Positions 1 to 8,293 of a DNA stretch of 39,461 nt are shown here, in pieces (positions within the stretch are counted from its first letter, which is position 1; each line of letters begins with the position of its first letter). Below the pieces are notes generated by a model. That model made no database searches and was not told the origin of the DNA. It saw only the letters and a list, made by a program, of their open reading frames with translations. A program made the translations under genes and the position numbers. This stretch comes from a virus, in IMG/VR virus record IMGVR_UViG_3300037507_001355, positions 1-39,461 of that record; one strand, 5' to 3'.

Positions 1-74
1 CTCGACTTTCTGCGGTCTAGCTTTTATAGGGGGGCTAAGACAAAATAGGGAATTTCCCTACGCAAGGAGCTGTC
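1..74. promoter_or_regulatory. Leader of terS with perfect inverted repeat
   Basis: This leader holds a perfect inverted repeat at 46-60 (TAGGGAA-T-TTCCCTA), followed by an AAGGAG ribosome binding site at about 62-68 that serves terS. A second imperfect repeat (GTCTAGC ... GCTAAGAC) lies at about 15-40. The position just before the small terminase gene would suit a terminase-binding site or an operator, but that is inference. The first bases share only ctcg with the last bases of the window, so no long terminal repeat is visible. Confidence 0.4.
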
Positions 75-545
75 ATGACTGCGCGAATCCCGGTTGAAGT
101 CCATGCAATTCACGGAACAAGAGGAACGAAGATGGGCAAAAAGCTGCCTGAGCAACTCAAGCAAAGAATTCCTTTTGCTGAGTGGGCGGAAAATCCTGCT
201 GCGTTTAATGCGTCCAAGTTTGTGCAGGAAACCGCTGATTATTTGTATGAGGTTTATGGGATTGGAAGCGCCCAGGACCGGCACACGCTTTTGATGCTGG
301 CGGATCAGCTCCAGATTTATGTGAACGCCAGACAGGGAATGCTGACCGAGGACTTAGTGATCTACACGAACAATGGCAAGACGGCTGCGCCTAATCCGCA
401 TATAGCGATTGCCAATGCCGCGGTCATTCATGCGATTAAGCTGATGAATGAGTTAGGATTGACACCTAAGTCTAGGTTGGCATCCAACAAGACCGAAAAC
501 AAAAAGATAAACGACTTTTTAAGCGGACCTAAATTCGGTACATGA
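75..545 (+). CDS. terS: Terminase small subunit, P27-like
   Basis: The product has 156 aa. The C-terminal part carries the signature seen in the P27/Terminase_4 family: an N-A-A segment followed by KLMNELGLTPKSRLA at about residues 121-136. The small subunit recognises the packaging site and hands concatemeric DNA to the large subunit in the cytoplasm. The start at 75 is supported by AAGGAG about 7 nt upstream. The next gene, terL, overlaps by 4 nt (ATGA), so the two are translationally coupled. A low-complexity N-terminus (residues 1-25) precedes the family-like region, and Met20 could be an alternative start. The call rests on family resemblance plus the neighbouring large subunit. Confidence 0.85.
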   Translation: MTARIPVEVHAIHGTRGTKMGKKLPEQLKQRIPFAEWAENPAAFNASKFVQETADYLYEVYGIGSAQDRHTLLMLADQLQIYVNARQGMLTEDLVIYTNNGKTAAPNPHIAIANAAVIHAIKLMNELGLTPKSRLASNKTENKKINDFLSGPKFGT

Positions 546-2200
546 AATTAGACGATGGCATTCAATACGCGGTCAAAGTATCCAAAGGTGAGATAGACGC
601 ATGTAGAAACGTCCGTCTCGCCTGCCAGCGGTTTTTGAACCACCTGGAAAACAAAGAATGGGAGTGGGTTTTTGACCCAGGACCCGTCAAGCACTTCTTA
701 GAGTTCACATCGCTTTGCAAGCACGTGAAGGGTCAGTGGGCAAATAAGCCTGTCAGTCTTGAGCCCTTCCAGATTCTTATCATTTGTGCGCTATATGGGT
801 TTAGGCTAAAGCGAGATCGGTCTAAACGCATGGTGCAGGATGTCATTGTTTACATCCCTCGTAAGGCAGGGAAGTCAACGCTGACCGCTCTGATTGCTCT
901 TTACGAGCTTGCTTTTGGCGAAGCTGGCGCTGAGGTCTACACGGTAGCGACTAACAGAGACCAAGCGTCAATCGTTTTCACTACCGCCAAGGGTTTTGTT
1001 GAAACTTTGCCCCGAGAAGTCTCGACCATGTTTGTCCCTGGGAAATTCACGATAGTGAAGAACGGCGACAGCCAATCTATGTTCAAAGCGCTCAGCCGGG
1101 ACACTAAGCGTACGGGTGACGGGCTCAACCCTTCTTGCGCGATTATTGACGAGGCTTCGCAGATCGTAGACAGGAATACGGTTGAGGTCTTGCATTCGGG
1201 CATGGTCGCACGACAGAACCCACTCAGGTTATATATAACCACAGCAAGTTTTACCAGAGACACTAAGTTCTTCGAGGACCTCCAGGTCATGGAGCGCATT
1301 CTTAACCAGGATGTGCCGGATAACCCGAGATGGTTTGGGCTGCTTTATTCTTTGGACGCGGGCGACGATTGGCGAGACCCCGCGGTCTGGCACAAAGCCA
1401 ATCCCATGCACAACATTTCTGTCTCGCACGATGCGATTGCCGCTCGATGCGAAGAGGCCAAGATTAAGCCGGCTGCGCTCAACGAGTTTCTCTGTAAGAC
1501 GCTAAATGTCTATGTGTCTGCCGAAACCGCCTGGGTAGACAGGTCTCACTGGGATGCGTCTGTAGGCTTAACGGACCGACAGCCGGAAGCTGTTTTTATC
1601 GGATTTGACTTGGCTGCGACGCGAGATTTAAACGCAGTCTGTACGCTGAAACGATTTGCAGAAGATGATTACGAGGCCGAATGGAAGTTCTTTTTGCCGG
1701 AGGACGGATTTGAACTCTTGCCGACTCATTACCAAGATATTTTTCGTCAGGCTATAAACTCTGGTCTCTTGCACATTACGGAAGGAAATGTTATGGACGA
1801 CCGTGAGATTTCCGAGTATATTATTGGGCAAGGCCAGAAATACGACGTACGCGAGGTCGGGTACGACGCGTACAATGCAGCCGCACTAGTGGCGCGTTTA
1901 TACGAAGCAGGAATGCCAGTCAAGAAAGTTGGGCAAGGGATGGCGGTGTTAAGTAACCCATCCAAACATGTAGAGAAGCTCATTCTTGGACACAAAATTA
2001 AACACGATGGCAACCAGTTTTTAGGCCACCAATTGGGAAACTGCGAAGTGTTCACAGATGTGCAAGGCAACATCAAGGTAAAAAAGGCCGGAGTGGACAA
2101 ACACGCCAAGGTCGACGGCATTATTGCCCTGATTATTGCGATGCACTGCTCACTTGATAACCCTGCCCCTAACGAATCGTACGGATTCAGGGTGTTTTGA
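542..2200 (+). CDS. terL: Terminase large subunit (ATPase-nuclease)
   Basis: This 552-aa protein is of the Terminase_1 type and pumps DNA into the prohead. The ATPase half has a Walker A-like RKAGKST at 107-113 and a Walker B IIDE at 201-204. The nuclease half shows the expected spaced acidic residues: D356 in GFDLAAT, D442 in YDAYNAA and D525 in KVDGIIAL, consistent with an RNase H-like two-metal site. The length is usual for HK97-type phages. The ATG overlaps the terS stop by 4 nt. The portal gene follows after 8 nt. Nothing is missing or broken. Confidence 0.95.
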   Translation: MKLDDGIQYAVKVSKGEIDACRNVRLACQRFLNHLENKEWEWVFDPGPVKHFLEFTSLCKHVKGQWANKPVSLEPFQILIICALYGFRLKRDRSKRMVQDVIVYIPRKAGKSTLTALIALYELAFGEAGAEVYTVATNRDQASIVFTTAKGFVETLPREVSTMFVPGKFTIVKNGDSQSMFKALSRDTKRTGDGLNPSCAIIDEASQIVDRNTVEVLHSGMVARQNPLRLYITTASFTRDTKFFEDLQVMERILNQDVPDNPRWFGLLYSLDAGDDWRDPAVWHKANPMHNISVSHDAIAARCEEAKIKPAALNEFLCKTLNVYVSAETAWVDRSHWDASVGLTDRQPEAVFIGFDLAATRDLNAVCTLKRFAEDDYEAEWKFFLPEDGFELLPTHYQDIFRQAINSGLLHITEGNVMDDREISEYIIGQGQKYDVREVGYDAYNAAALVARLYEAGMPVKKVGQGMAVLSNPSKHVEKLILGHKIKHDGNQFLGHQLGNCEVFTDVQGNIKVKKAGVDKHAKVDGIIALIIAMHCSLDNPAPNESYGFRVF

Positions 2201-2208
2201 GGACAAAA

Positions 2209-3606
2209 ATGGGCATATTCGACAGATTCCGCAAGAAAACAACCCAAAATGAGTCGAATTCGTTGTTCGGCAACACAGTTTTGGGTAATAACGTCATGCT
2301 CCGAGGCAAGGGGCAGGGCTACGGATCAAACCAACTTCTCTACGTAACCACCTCTGCTGTCAACGAAGCTGGACGTTCGCTTGACATTACAACGCTTGCC
2401 AGAAACTCGACGGTCATGGCTTGCGTGGGAACTAAGGCTAGAGCGCTGGCGCAACTGCCAGTCAAGATCATGTCTAGGCAGGCCGACGGTACTTTAGTCG
2501 ATACCCAGACGGAACCTGGGGTTCCAGAACGCGAAAAGAACCGCGCAAAGTCGATCCTTAACTTGCTTTCCCAGCCCAACAACTTCCAGTCTCAATACGA
2601 GTTCTGGTATCAGTTCACGATGTGGCATGAGCTTGCCGGTGAGACTTTCGTATTACTCTGGAGAAAGAACGAAGCCGATCCCCAGCAAGTGCCGCTTGAG
2701 GTCTACGTTCTTGACTCGACGCTAATTGTTCCGCGTATTTCCGAGACGAGATACCCTTTCTACACGCTTACAAGCTCAAGTTACGGGTTTAACAAAGACG
2801 AGCCTTTGCAATACTTCCAGGTTATGCACGTAAAGAGCGAACCTTGGCAGGGTTCCTCTTCGTTTAACCGCTTGCAGGCTGTCGAGCTGATTTCGCTAGA
2901 TCAGGATATTGATCTGTACTCCAACTTCATCATGCTTAACGGCGCAAAGCCTTCTGGCTTATTCCGCACTGAGCAGGTCATACCCGACTCCAAGTTCAAA
3001 GAGATCGCGGCTAGGCTAAAAGAGGCATGGACAAACATGCTTAACAGTCAGCCCTCGGATCTCAGTAAGCCTGGGCAGTCGATGCTATTAGACCAAGGTA
3101 TGATGTACGAAAGTATTAAGCCCTTGACGTTGCAAGACGTAGATGCGCGAGAACTGAAGAAACAGACGATGGCGCGGATTGCTGGCTTGTTCGGCGTTCC
3201 TCCGGCGATGATCGGCGTGGGCGAGTCCAAGTACAACAACACGCAGACCATGCTTGATGAGTTCTACAAGTCGACCATGATGCCGTTCATCACGAACATT
3301 GAGCAGAAGCTAAAGACAAGCTTGCTTGGCGGCTACCCCAATCTGTATGTGCAATTTCAGACGCAGGATTTCCTAAAGGGCGCACCACTGGATCAGATGA
3401 ACTATGTTGTGGCCGGAGTCAAAAATGGCATTCTCACGCCCAACGAAGCTAGAGATTATCTGGGGCTTGATAGCGTGGACGACGGTGATTCTTTGCTTGC
3501 TGCCGGCGGCGTTGATAAGTCTATTCCCGGCTCTTCGCCGCAGGATACTGGCGGTGGCGGCAATCTTAAGGTCGTAGGCAAAACTGGACGAGCTGGAAAT
3601 GCTTAA
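2209..3606 (+). CDS. Portal protein, HK97 family
   Basis: The 465-aa product resembles the HK97/Phage_portal family (PF04860). The C-terminal half carries the typical stretch IAGLFGVPPAMIGVGES followed by YNN and an E-x3-S/T segment, which belongs to the stem and crown of dodecameric portals. The portal sits at the unique capsid vertex, nucleates assembly and is the channel for DNA. A TTG at 2197 extends the frame, but ATG 2209 (MGIFDRF) is better because GAGG lies 6-7 nt upstream at the terL stop. The C-terminus is glycine-rich and probably disordered. The 35-aa ORF starts inside the last codons. Confidence 0.93.
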   Translation: MGIFDRFRKKTTQNESNSLFGNTVLGNNVMLRGKGQGYGSNQLLYVTTSAVNEAGRSLDITTLARNSTVMACVGTKARALAQLPVKIMSRQADGTLVDTQTEPGVPEREKNRAKSILNLLSQPNNFQSQYEFWYQFTMWHELAGETFVLLWRKNEADPQQVPLEVYVLDSTLIVPRISETRYPFYTLTSSSYGFNKDEPLQYFQVMHVKSEPWQGSSSFNRLQAVELISLDQDIDLYSNFIMLNGAKPSGLFRTEQVIPDSKFKEIAARLKEAWTNMLNSQPSDLSKPGQSMLLDQGMMYESIKPLTLQDVDARELKKQTMARIAGLFGVPPAMIGVGESKYNNTQTMLDEFYKSTMMPFITNIEQKLKTSLLGGYPNLYVQFQTQDFLKGAPLDQMNYVVAGVKNGILTPNEARDYLGLDSVDDGDSLLAAGGVDKSIPGSSPQDTGGGGNLKVVGKTGRAGNA

Positions 3607-3706
3607 AGATGTTTTGAAGCGGTTAAAGGAACAGGCTGACAAGAGAAAGCCAAAGCCTAAACCCGAAGATGGGAAAATGAAGGAAAAGGAACCGATACAT
3701 GGCTAA
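3599..3706 (+). CDS. Small basic protein between portal and protease
   Basis: A 35-aa lysine-rich ORF fits exactly between portal and protease. Its ATG overlaps the portal stop by 8 nt and its TAA lies 8 nt inside the protease gene. It begins MLKDVLKRLKEQADKRK and continues with a KPKPKP stretch. A weak GAG/GGA element precedes the ATG. I do not recognise a family. The nested overlaps resemble translational coupling, but the frame may also just be a short open stretch, so the call is tentative. Confidence 0.5.
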   Translation: MLKDVLKRLKEQADKRKPKPKPEDGKMKEKEPIHG

Positions 3707-4466
3707 GCACATTCAATTCTTCACCGAGGCAAAGGTTGAGCTTGGCCGTATGGCTGACGAGGCAACCGGAAATCCTACCGGCGAGATCGAGGCAACCCTG
3801 ACAACCTGGGGCGCAAGAGAAGGCGTTGATGGTCGGCGTTTCTTTTACACGCCAGAGGCTTTCGAGATGTGGCACGAAAGCTGGATGGAGACCGGCAGGC
3901 CGCTTCCCATGTACTTCCAGCACTCTAGCGACATGATGCCCGTGGGCGAATGGTCGAAGTTCGACATTACCAACGAAGGTATGACCGGAACCGGGAAACT
4001 CTTCCTGAATACGACGGCAGGATCGGATCTGTACACCATCATGAAGGAATCGCCGCGTATGGTCGGCGGTGTTTCTGTCGGTGCTTACGCTGACGAATAT
4101 CAAATGGTCGATGAGAACGGCGAGCCTACAGATGATCCTGACAGCTTCTTTCAGATTATGAAGGGCGGATTGGCTGAGGTTTCGATTGTGATGAACCCCA
4201 ACAATCCTAAAGCCGAGATTTCAAGACTTGAATACTGGATGGGGGGCAAACCAAACCCCAGAACGATTGAAAAAGCACTGCGTGATGCTGGGCTTTCTCG
4301 AAAGGATGCAGCCGCTGCATCCGGCTTGTTGAAGTCAATCATAGAGCAGCGTGATGCTGCCGTGACAACTTCTCAACCCGCTAATCCGAGTGAGTCGGAC
4401 GCAGCGGTGAAACTGCTGGAGGCGCTCCAATACCGCGAGCTGTTGAAGGCAATCGCAACCCGATAA
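3699..4466 (+). CDS. Prohead maturation protease, U35/S78-like
   Basis: The 255-aa protein shows the HK97 prohead protease pattern: catalytic His75 in MYFQH, Ser126 in GGVSVGA, and the conserved segment LAEVSIVMNPNNPKA at 158-172 with an acidic residue (E160) likely completing the site. This enzyme cleaves the scaffold arm of the capsid protein during maturation and then digests itself. The C-terminal 70 residues contain a helical piece (ALRDAGLSRKDAAAAS) common in the C-terminal tails of these proteases. It lies directly before the capsid gene, as expected. It starts at ATG 3699 with an AAGGAA element about 10 nt upstream. Confidence 0.92.
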   Translation: MAKHIQFFTEAKVELGRMADEATGNPTGEIEATLTTWGAREGVDGRRFFYTPEAFEMWHESWMETGRPLPMYFQHSSDMMPVGEWSKFDITNEGMTGTGKLFLNTTAGSDLYTIMKESPRMVGGVSVGAYADEYQMVDENGEPTDDPDSFFQIMKGGLAEVSIVMNPNNPKAEISRLEYWMGGKPNPRTIEKALRDAGLSRKDAAAASGLLKSIIEQRDAAVTTSQPANPSESDAAVKLLEALQYRELLKAIATR

Positions 4467-4476
4467 AGGAACTATC

Positions 4477-5826
4477 ATGCTTGAAAAAGTCATTGAAAAA
4501 CTAGATGCAATCGAAGCATCTAACGCTGCAAAACTCGCTGAAACCGCTGAGGCCGTAAAGACTCAAGTCACCGAAGCTGTTCAGGCAGTCAAAGCAGAAA
4601 CCGAGCAAAAACTTGCCGCTCTTGAGGCAAAGATTGCCGCTCCCTCCATCATTCGCCCAATCCACAAGACGATCCGTGGTGAGGCAAACCGTCGCTTCCG
4701 TGATGTGCTTAAAGAGTACGTGAAGGGTGGCAATCAGGTTGAGCGCGAAGTAAAGATTTTTGAATCGGTCGATCAGTTTGACGGCTACATCAAAGAAGCG
4801 TCTGCGCTTACCGGTTCTGGTTACGATGTTGGTGGTCGTACCGCTTACGATCCTGTGTTTGCCGCTAAGCGTCTTGGCAATCCGATGATGAATATTTCCC
4901 GCATCGTCGCAACCGATGGTTCTGCCTATCAGTTTCGCGTGAAGCAGGGGAATTCTGGCGCTCAATGGGGGTATACCGTTCAAAACAACGGCGCACCAAC
5001 GACTGAATCAACCTCGATTTGGCAGGTGATCCTCAAAGACTTGAACGCACAGTTCCCAATCAGAACCGCTGCGCTTGACGATATTGACGGTCTTGAGCCC
5101 AACGTTGTTGACGACATGCTGATGGAATTCCAGCAGGCAATGGCAACCTCGATGATCCAAAACAACGATCAATCGGGAACCGGAACCTCGGTAACGACGG
5201 GCGGCGCTGATGGTCTGCGCGGTCTAGATCAGTATGCGGGCGCAAATGCAACCTACACGGGCGGCACAGTTTCCACGGCTGCTTTTGGAAGTTCGGGAAC
5301 GGCAACCACCAACGGTCTGCATAGCCTTGCAACGTATGACCAGTTAACTACCAACGCAAACACTGTCGGTGCAAACAACATCGTCTATAAAGACGTTGTT
5401 AACTTCATCTACAGCTTGCCACAGCAGTACTGGACCCCGACAGCAAAATTCATGATTAACCCAATTTTGTTGCAGGGCATCCGTGGTTTGGTTGACGATC
5501 AAAAGCGTCCGATCTATATCGACGGTTTGGCTCGTGATGATGGCATCGTTGGCAAGTTGCTTGGCTTTGATGTGGTTGTTAACAAGTACGTTGACAATCC
5601 TTCTCAGCCCACAACTGGCGCTGCTGGCACAACTTCCTACTATCCGATGTATTTTGCGGACTGGCAGCAGTTCCACACCATCGTTATGCGTCTGAGCATG
5701 GTTCTGCGTCGTTATGACCAGACGCTCCCAGGCTCGATCACGTTCTACGGCGAGACTCGTGCGGCTACATCTGTGCGTGATCCTAACGCTGGCGTACGTT
5801 ATCGCTCGACCGGCACCGCGGCTTAA
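4477..5826 (+). CDS. Major capsid protein, HK97 fold (full length with scaffold arm)
   Basis: The 449-aa product has an N-terminal helical, Glu/Ala/Lys-rich region (about 1-57), typical of the delta or scaffold domain that the adjacent protease removes. The HK97-like shell domain runs from about 106 to the end, with conserved pieces such as EASALTGSGYDVGG, ATSMIQNNDQ, DGLRGLDQYAG, the LLGFDVVVN strand and the closing LPGSITFYGETRAATSVRD. It forms the hexamers and probably the pentamers of the icosahedral shell. AAGGA precedes the ATG. The next gene is a clear paralogue lacking the scaffold arm. Confidence 0.95.
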   Translation: MLEKVIEKLDAIEASNAAKLAETAEAVKTQVTEAVQAVKAETEQKLAALEAKIAAPSIIRPIHKTIRGEANRRFRDVLKEYVKGGNQVEREVKIFESVDQFDGYIKEASALTGSGYDVGGRTAYDPVFAAKRLGNPMMNISRIVATDGSAYQFRVKQGNSGAQWGYTVQNNGAPTTESTSIWQVILKDLNAQFPIRTAALDDIDGLEPNVVDDMLMEFQQAMATSMIQNNDQSGTGTSVTTGGADGLRGLDQYAGANATYTGGTVSTAAFGSSGTATTNGLHSLATYDQLTTNANTVGANNIVYKDVVNFIYSLPQQYWTPTAKFMINPILLQGIRGLVDDQKRPIYIDGLARDDGIVGKLLGFDVVVNKYVDNPSQPTTGAAGTTSYYPMYFADWQQFHTIVMRLSMVLRRYDQTLPGSITFYGETRAATSVRDPNAGVRYRSTGTAA

Positions 5827-5830
5827 TTTA

Positions 5831-5848
5831 AGAGGGCGAAAGCCCTCT
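5831..5848 (+). promoter_or_regulatory. GNRA-capped hairpin between the two capsid genes
   Basis: A perfect 7-bp stem AGAGGGC / GCCCTCT closes a GAAA tetraloop. It starts 4 nt after the stop of the first capsid gene and ends 17 nt before the ATG of the second. There is no T-tract, so it is not a standard intrinsic terminator. An mRNA-stabilising, processing or attenuating role that sets the ratio of the two capsid proteins is inferred. The Shine-Dalgarno of the second gene (GGAGAG) lies just downstream. Confidence 0.6.
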
Positions 5849-5865
5849 CCCTCTATGGAGAGACT

Positions 5866-6894
5866 ATGAAACAGGTAATTTTAGAAGGGCTTAAGCAGGC
5901 TCTCCACGAGGGCAAAGCCAAGGTGAACCTCGCTGAAGCCTCAGCCCTCACGGGCTCGGGCTCCGGCGTTGGTGGCCGCGTCTATAACGAAGATGTTTTT
6001 GCAAGTTTGCGTTACTGGAACCCTTTCAGGGTTTACGCTAACCAGACCATGACGGCAGACTCGGATATTCAGTTTGTGGTTAAGACTGGTAACGCTGCCA
6101 ACAGTACGAACCCCTGGGGCTACACGGTCAACGCTAACAGCGGATCGCCCAATATCGCTACGAGCATTTGGCAGCTTCCGATGCGCGTCATTTCGGCTCA
6201 GATGCCGATTCGTGCAGCGGCGATGAGTGACATCAACGGATTAGATGCTGCTTTAGCCGAAGATCTTGCGATGGAATTCAGCCAGATCGAAGCCGCGTCG
6301 ATGGCTGTCAATAACGACCAAGCAGGATCAACCACGACAAGCACAGGCGCGACCAATGGTCTGCGCGGTCTTAAGATGTACGCAGGAACAGCGGGTTCTT
6401 CTGCGGCTTATGGCAGCTCGGGAACGGCTATTACAAACGGTATTCACACGCTCAACACGGTCGGCTATACGCATAGCGGCGGCATTGAATGGGAAAGCCT
6501 TGTTGACGTTGCTAACGCTCTTCCAGGCCAGTTCTGGAGGATGCCTGGGACCGCATGGATGATGCACCCAACCGCATTACAGACGCTGCGTGAATACGCT
6601 CATGCCGGCAACTCTTACGCATTAGTTGAAACTGGCGAAAAAGACGAAGGCCCAGGTGTAAACATTATGGGCTGGCCGGTTATCGTCAATCCGTACTTGG
6701 ACGCTCCTGCCATTGGCGCTTCTCCCATTTACCTAGCTAACTGGCCTCGGTTTATGTGGATCGTTGACCATTCAGAAATGACGCTGCAACGCATGGAACA
6801 AACACAGCCTGGGACAATCACGATCTACGCTGAGAAGCGTTTAGTCTCGACTGTGCGTGATGTAACCGCTGGTGTCCGCTTGATCGGGGCCTAA
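5866..6894 (+). CDS. Second HK97-fold capsid protein, paralogue without scaffold arm
   Basis: This 342-aa protein aligns over nearly its full length with the first capsid protein. Paired segments include EASALTGSGSGVGGR against EASALTGSGYDVGGR, TSIWQ in both, NGLRGLKMYAG against DGLRGLDQYAG, GSSGTAITNGIHTL against GSSGTATTNGLHSL, and PGTITIYAEKRLVSTVRD against PGSITFYGETRAATSVRD. The roughly 80-residue N-terminal arm is absent: homology begins at residue 23 here and residue 107 there. All shell motifs are retained, so it is likely functional rather than decaying. Candidate roles are a penton or minor shell protein, or a capsid variant. It follows the first gene by 39 nt with a GGAGAG binding site. 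Confidence 0.9.
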   Translation: MKQVILEGLKQALHEGKAKVNLAEASALTGSGSGVGGRVYNEDVFASLRYWNPFRVYANQTMTADSDIQFVVKTGNAANSTNPWGYTVNANSGSPNIATSIWQLPMRVISAQMPIRAAAMSDINGLDAALAEDLAMEFSQIEAASMAVNNDQAGSTTTSTGATNGLRGLKMYAGTAGSSAAYGSSGTAITNGIHTLNTVGYTHSGGIEWESLVDVANALPGQFWRMPGTAWMMHPTALQTLREYAHAGNSYALVETGEKDEGPGVNIMGWPVIVNPYLDAPAIGASPIYLANWPRFMWIVDHSEMTLQRMEQTQPGTITIYAEKRLVSTVRDVTAGVRLIGA

Positions 6895-6895
6895 T

Positions 6896-7540
6896 ATGCC
6901 AAGCCAACTGCAAGGTAATTTCGGGGCGGGTTCGCGTAACCCGTTCAACTATTCGAAAGTCATTCAGAGTAACCGCGATCCGGTTACTCAATGGCTTACT
7001 TACGACGAAATCACCAACCAGCTCAACTTGTTTCAGGATGAGTCGCAAGACGAATATCTGACGCAGCTTGAGCTGGCGGCGCGGATGGCAATTGAGGATT
7101 ATTTGGGCGTACCAATCTTCAATGTAACGTATCAGGCTTCGTATCTGATCTCGGGTTTGATGGCAGCTCCGGTTTCGTTGGATTTGCCCGAGGTTTCGCA
7201 AAACGGCGTAACGATTAACTGGGTCAAGTATTACAACGACCTAAACCCTCCAGTTCTTACGACGATTGCAAGCTCGCAGTATTACTACGACCCGACGGGA
7301 AACAAGGTGGTTCTCTTCGAGGTCCCCAACAACGTCAACACTTACATGACCGCTCCGATGTTGTGTCAGTACACCTTGCAAGGCAGCGTTATTGGTCAGT
7401 ACCCCGTGGTCAAACAAGCCGGCCTTATGTTGCTGACGCATTTCTACAATAACCGCTCGGCAACCACTGAAATTCAGCACAAACAATTGCCGTGGGCGAT
7501 TGACCAGTTGTTGAGACCTTATAAGCCGCTGGTGATGTGA
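6896..7540 (+). CDS. Head-tail connector, gp6-like
   Basis: The product has 214 aa. An N-terminal helical region around residues 40-67 (YDEITNQLNLFQ then LELAARMAIEDYLGVP) matches the gp6-like connector or adaptor family (PF05135), and the C-terminal helix (LMLLTHFYNNRSA) is the usual second signature. These proteins form a ring under the portal and link it to the tail. The extra central beta-rich insert (about 75-155) is also common in this family. It starts one base after the stop of the second capsid gene. The ribosome binding site is weak, so coupling to the upstream gene is likely. Confidence 0.85.
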   Translation: MPSQLQGNFGAGSRNPFNYSKVIQSNRDPVTQWLTYDEITNQLNLFQDESQDEYLTQLELAARMAIEDYLGVPIFNVTYQASYLISGLMAAPVSLDLPEVSQNGVTINWVKYYNDLNPPVLTTIASSQYYYDPTGNKVVLFEVPNNVNTYMTAPMLCQYTLQGSVIGQYPVVKQAGLMLLTHFYNNRSATTEIQHKQLPWAIDQLLRPYKPLVM

Positions 7541-7881
7541 TGGTCTTACGCGTCGATCAAATCACGATTAACAACCTGACGTTTGGTATCACCAATCTTG
7601 GTGAGCAGACAACGACAGAGACCGCGTGGTTTCAGACCCGGGCAAAAACAAAGTCTGTGCATAACCGTATTAAGACCCTGGAGCGTTTTAGGCAGTACGA
7701 CAACATGATGGATTTCGTTGTTAATTACACGCCTAACATTCGCACAGTGTCTGATGCTCAAGAGGCTTACAGTATTACGTTTAGAGATAAGTCTTGGCGT
7801 ATCGCTGAAGTTTATGAACATGACGACCGGCAATGGGTAACGCTTACCTGTTACCGCAATGAGCCATCGGTGGCAGTGTAA
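7540..7881 (+). CDS. Head closure protein (gp16/gp7-like)
   Basis: The 113-aa product has the predicted beta-barrel pattern of the phage head-tail joining family (SPP1 gp16 / HK97 gp7). Supporting pieces are the central WFQTRAKTKSVHNRIKTLER and the C-terminal DKSWRIAEVYEHDDRQWVTLTC. It would seal the packaged head beneath the connector. The ATG at 7540 overlaps the upstream stop (TGATG). A GTG at 7537 is possible but less likely. The position straight after the gp6-like gene supports the call. Confidence 0.75.
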   Translation: MVLRVDQITINNLTFGITNLGEQTTTETAWFQTRAKTKSVHNRIKTLERFRQYDNMMDFVVNYTPNIRTVSDAQEAYSITFRDKSWRIAEVYEHDDRQWVTLTCYRNEPSVAV

Positions 7882-8285
7882 TGGGTCAGAATTCAGCCGT
7901 TACGTATGCACAGGCGATACAGGCTCAACTGGCGACAGTTTGTACGCCTACGCCAGTCTATGCTGTGTTCAACCGCAACTTTGCGACTGAACCGACGTTT
8001 GTCACTTGGCAACTTAGAGATGTACATCAGCCCGTTTATACCGGACCTCAGTCTGTGAAAGGCATAGATAGGCCGGTTTTCCAGGCATCAGTCTTTGCTC
8101 AGCAAATGGCTAATTGCTATGCAAAGGCTCAGCAGATTGTCGACGCATTACACGGCTATCAAGGGACTTTTGGCGGCTTGTTTTTTGTGGCAAAAGTTGA
8201 TGTTGATTGGCTGTTTCATACATACGATAATGACAACAAGTTACATCAAATCGTTTTAGATTGCACGTTAGATATTCCTTCATGA
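7881..8285 (+). CDS. Tail terminator/completion protein, DUF3168-like
   Basis: The 134-aa product has the size and layout of tail completion proteins of the DUF3168 / lambda gpU group: an N-terminal helix, a strand with RPVFQASVFAQ at about 64-74, a helix (YAKAQQIVDAL) and a final strand ending in D-C-T-L-D. It would cap the tail tube and contact the head closure ring. ATG overlaps the preceding TAA (TAATG). The tail tube gene follows after 8 nt. The family assignment is by pattern and position. Confidence 0.7.
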   Translation: MGQNSAVTYAQAIQAQLATVCTPTPVYAVFNRNFATEPTFVTWQLRDVHQPVYTGPQSVKGIDRPVFQASVFAQQMANCYAKAQQIVDALHGYQGTFGGLFFVAKVDVDWLFHTYDNDNKLHQIVLDCTLDIPS

Positions 8286-8293
8286 GGTGAAAA

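Noticed and set aside
937-2247. Minus-strand frames inside terL
   Set aside because: These are shadows of the well-supported large terminase, without binding sites or family features.
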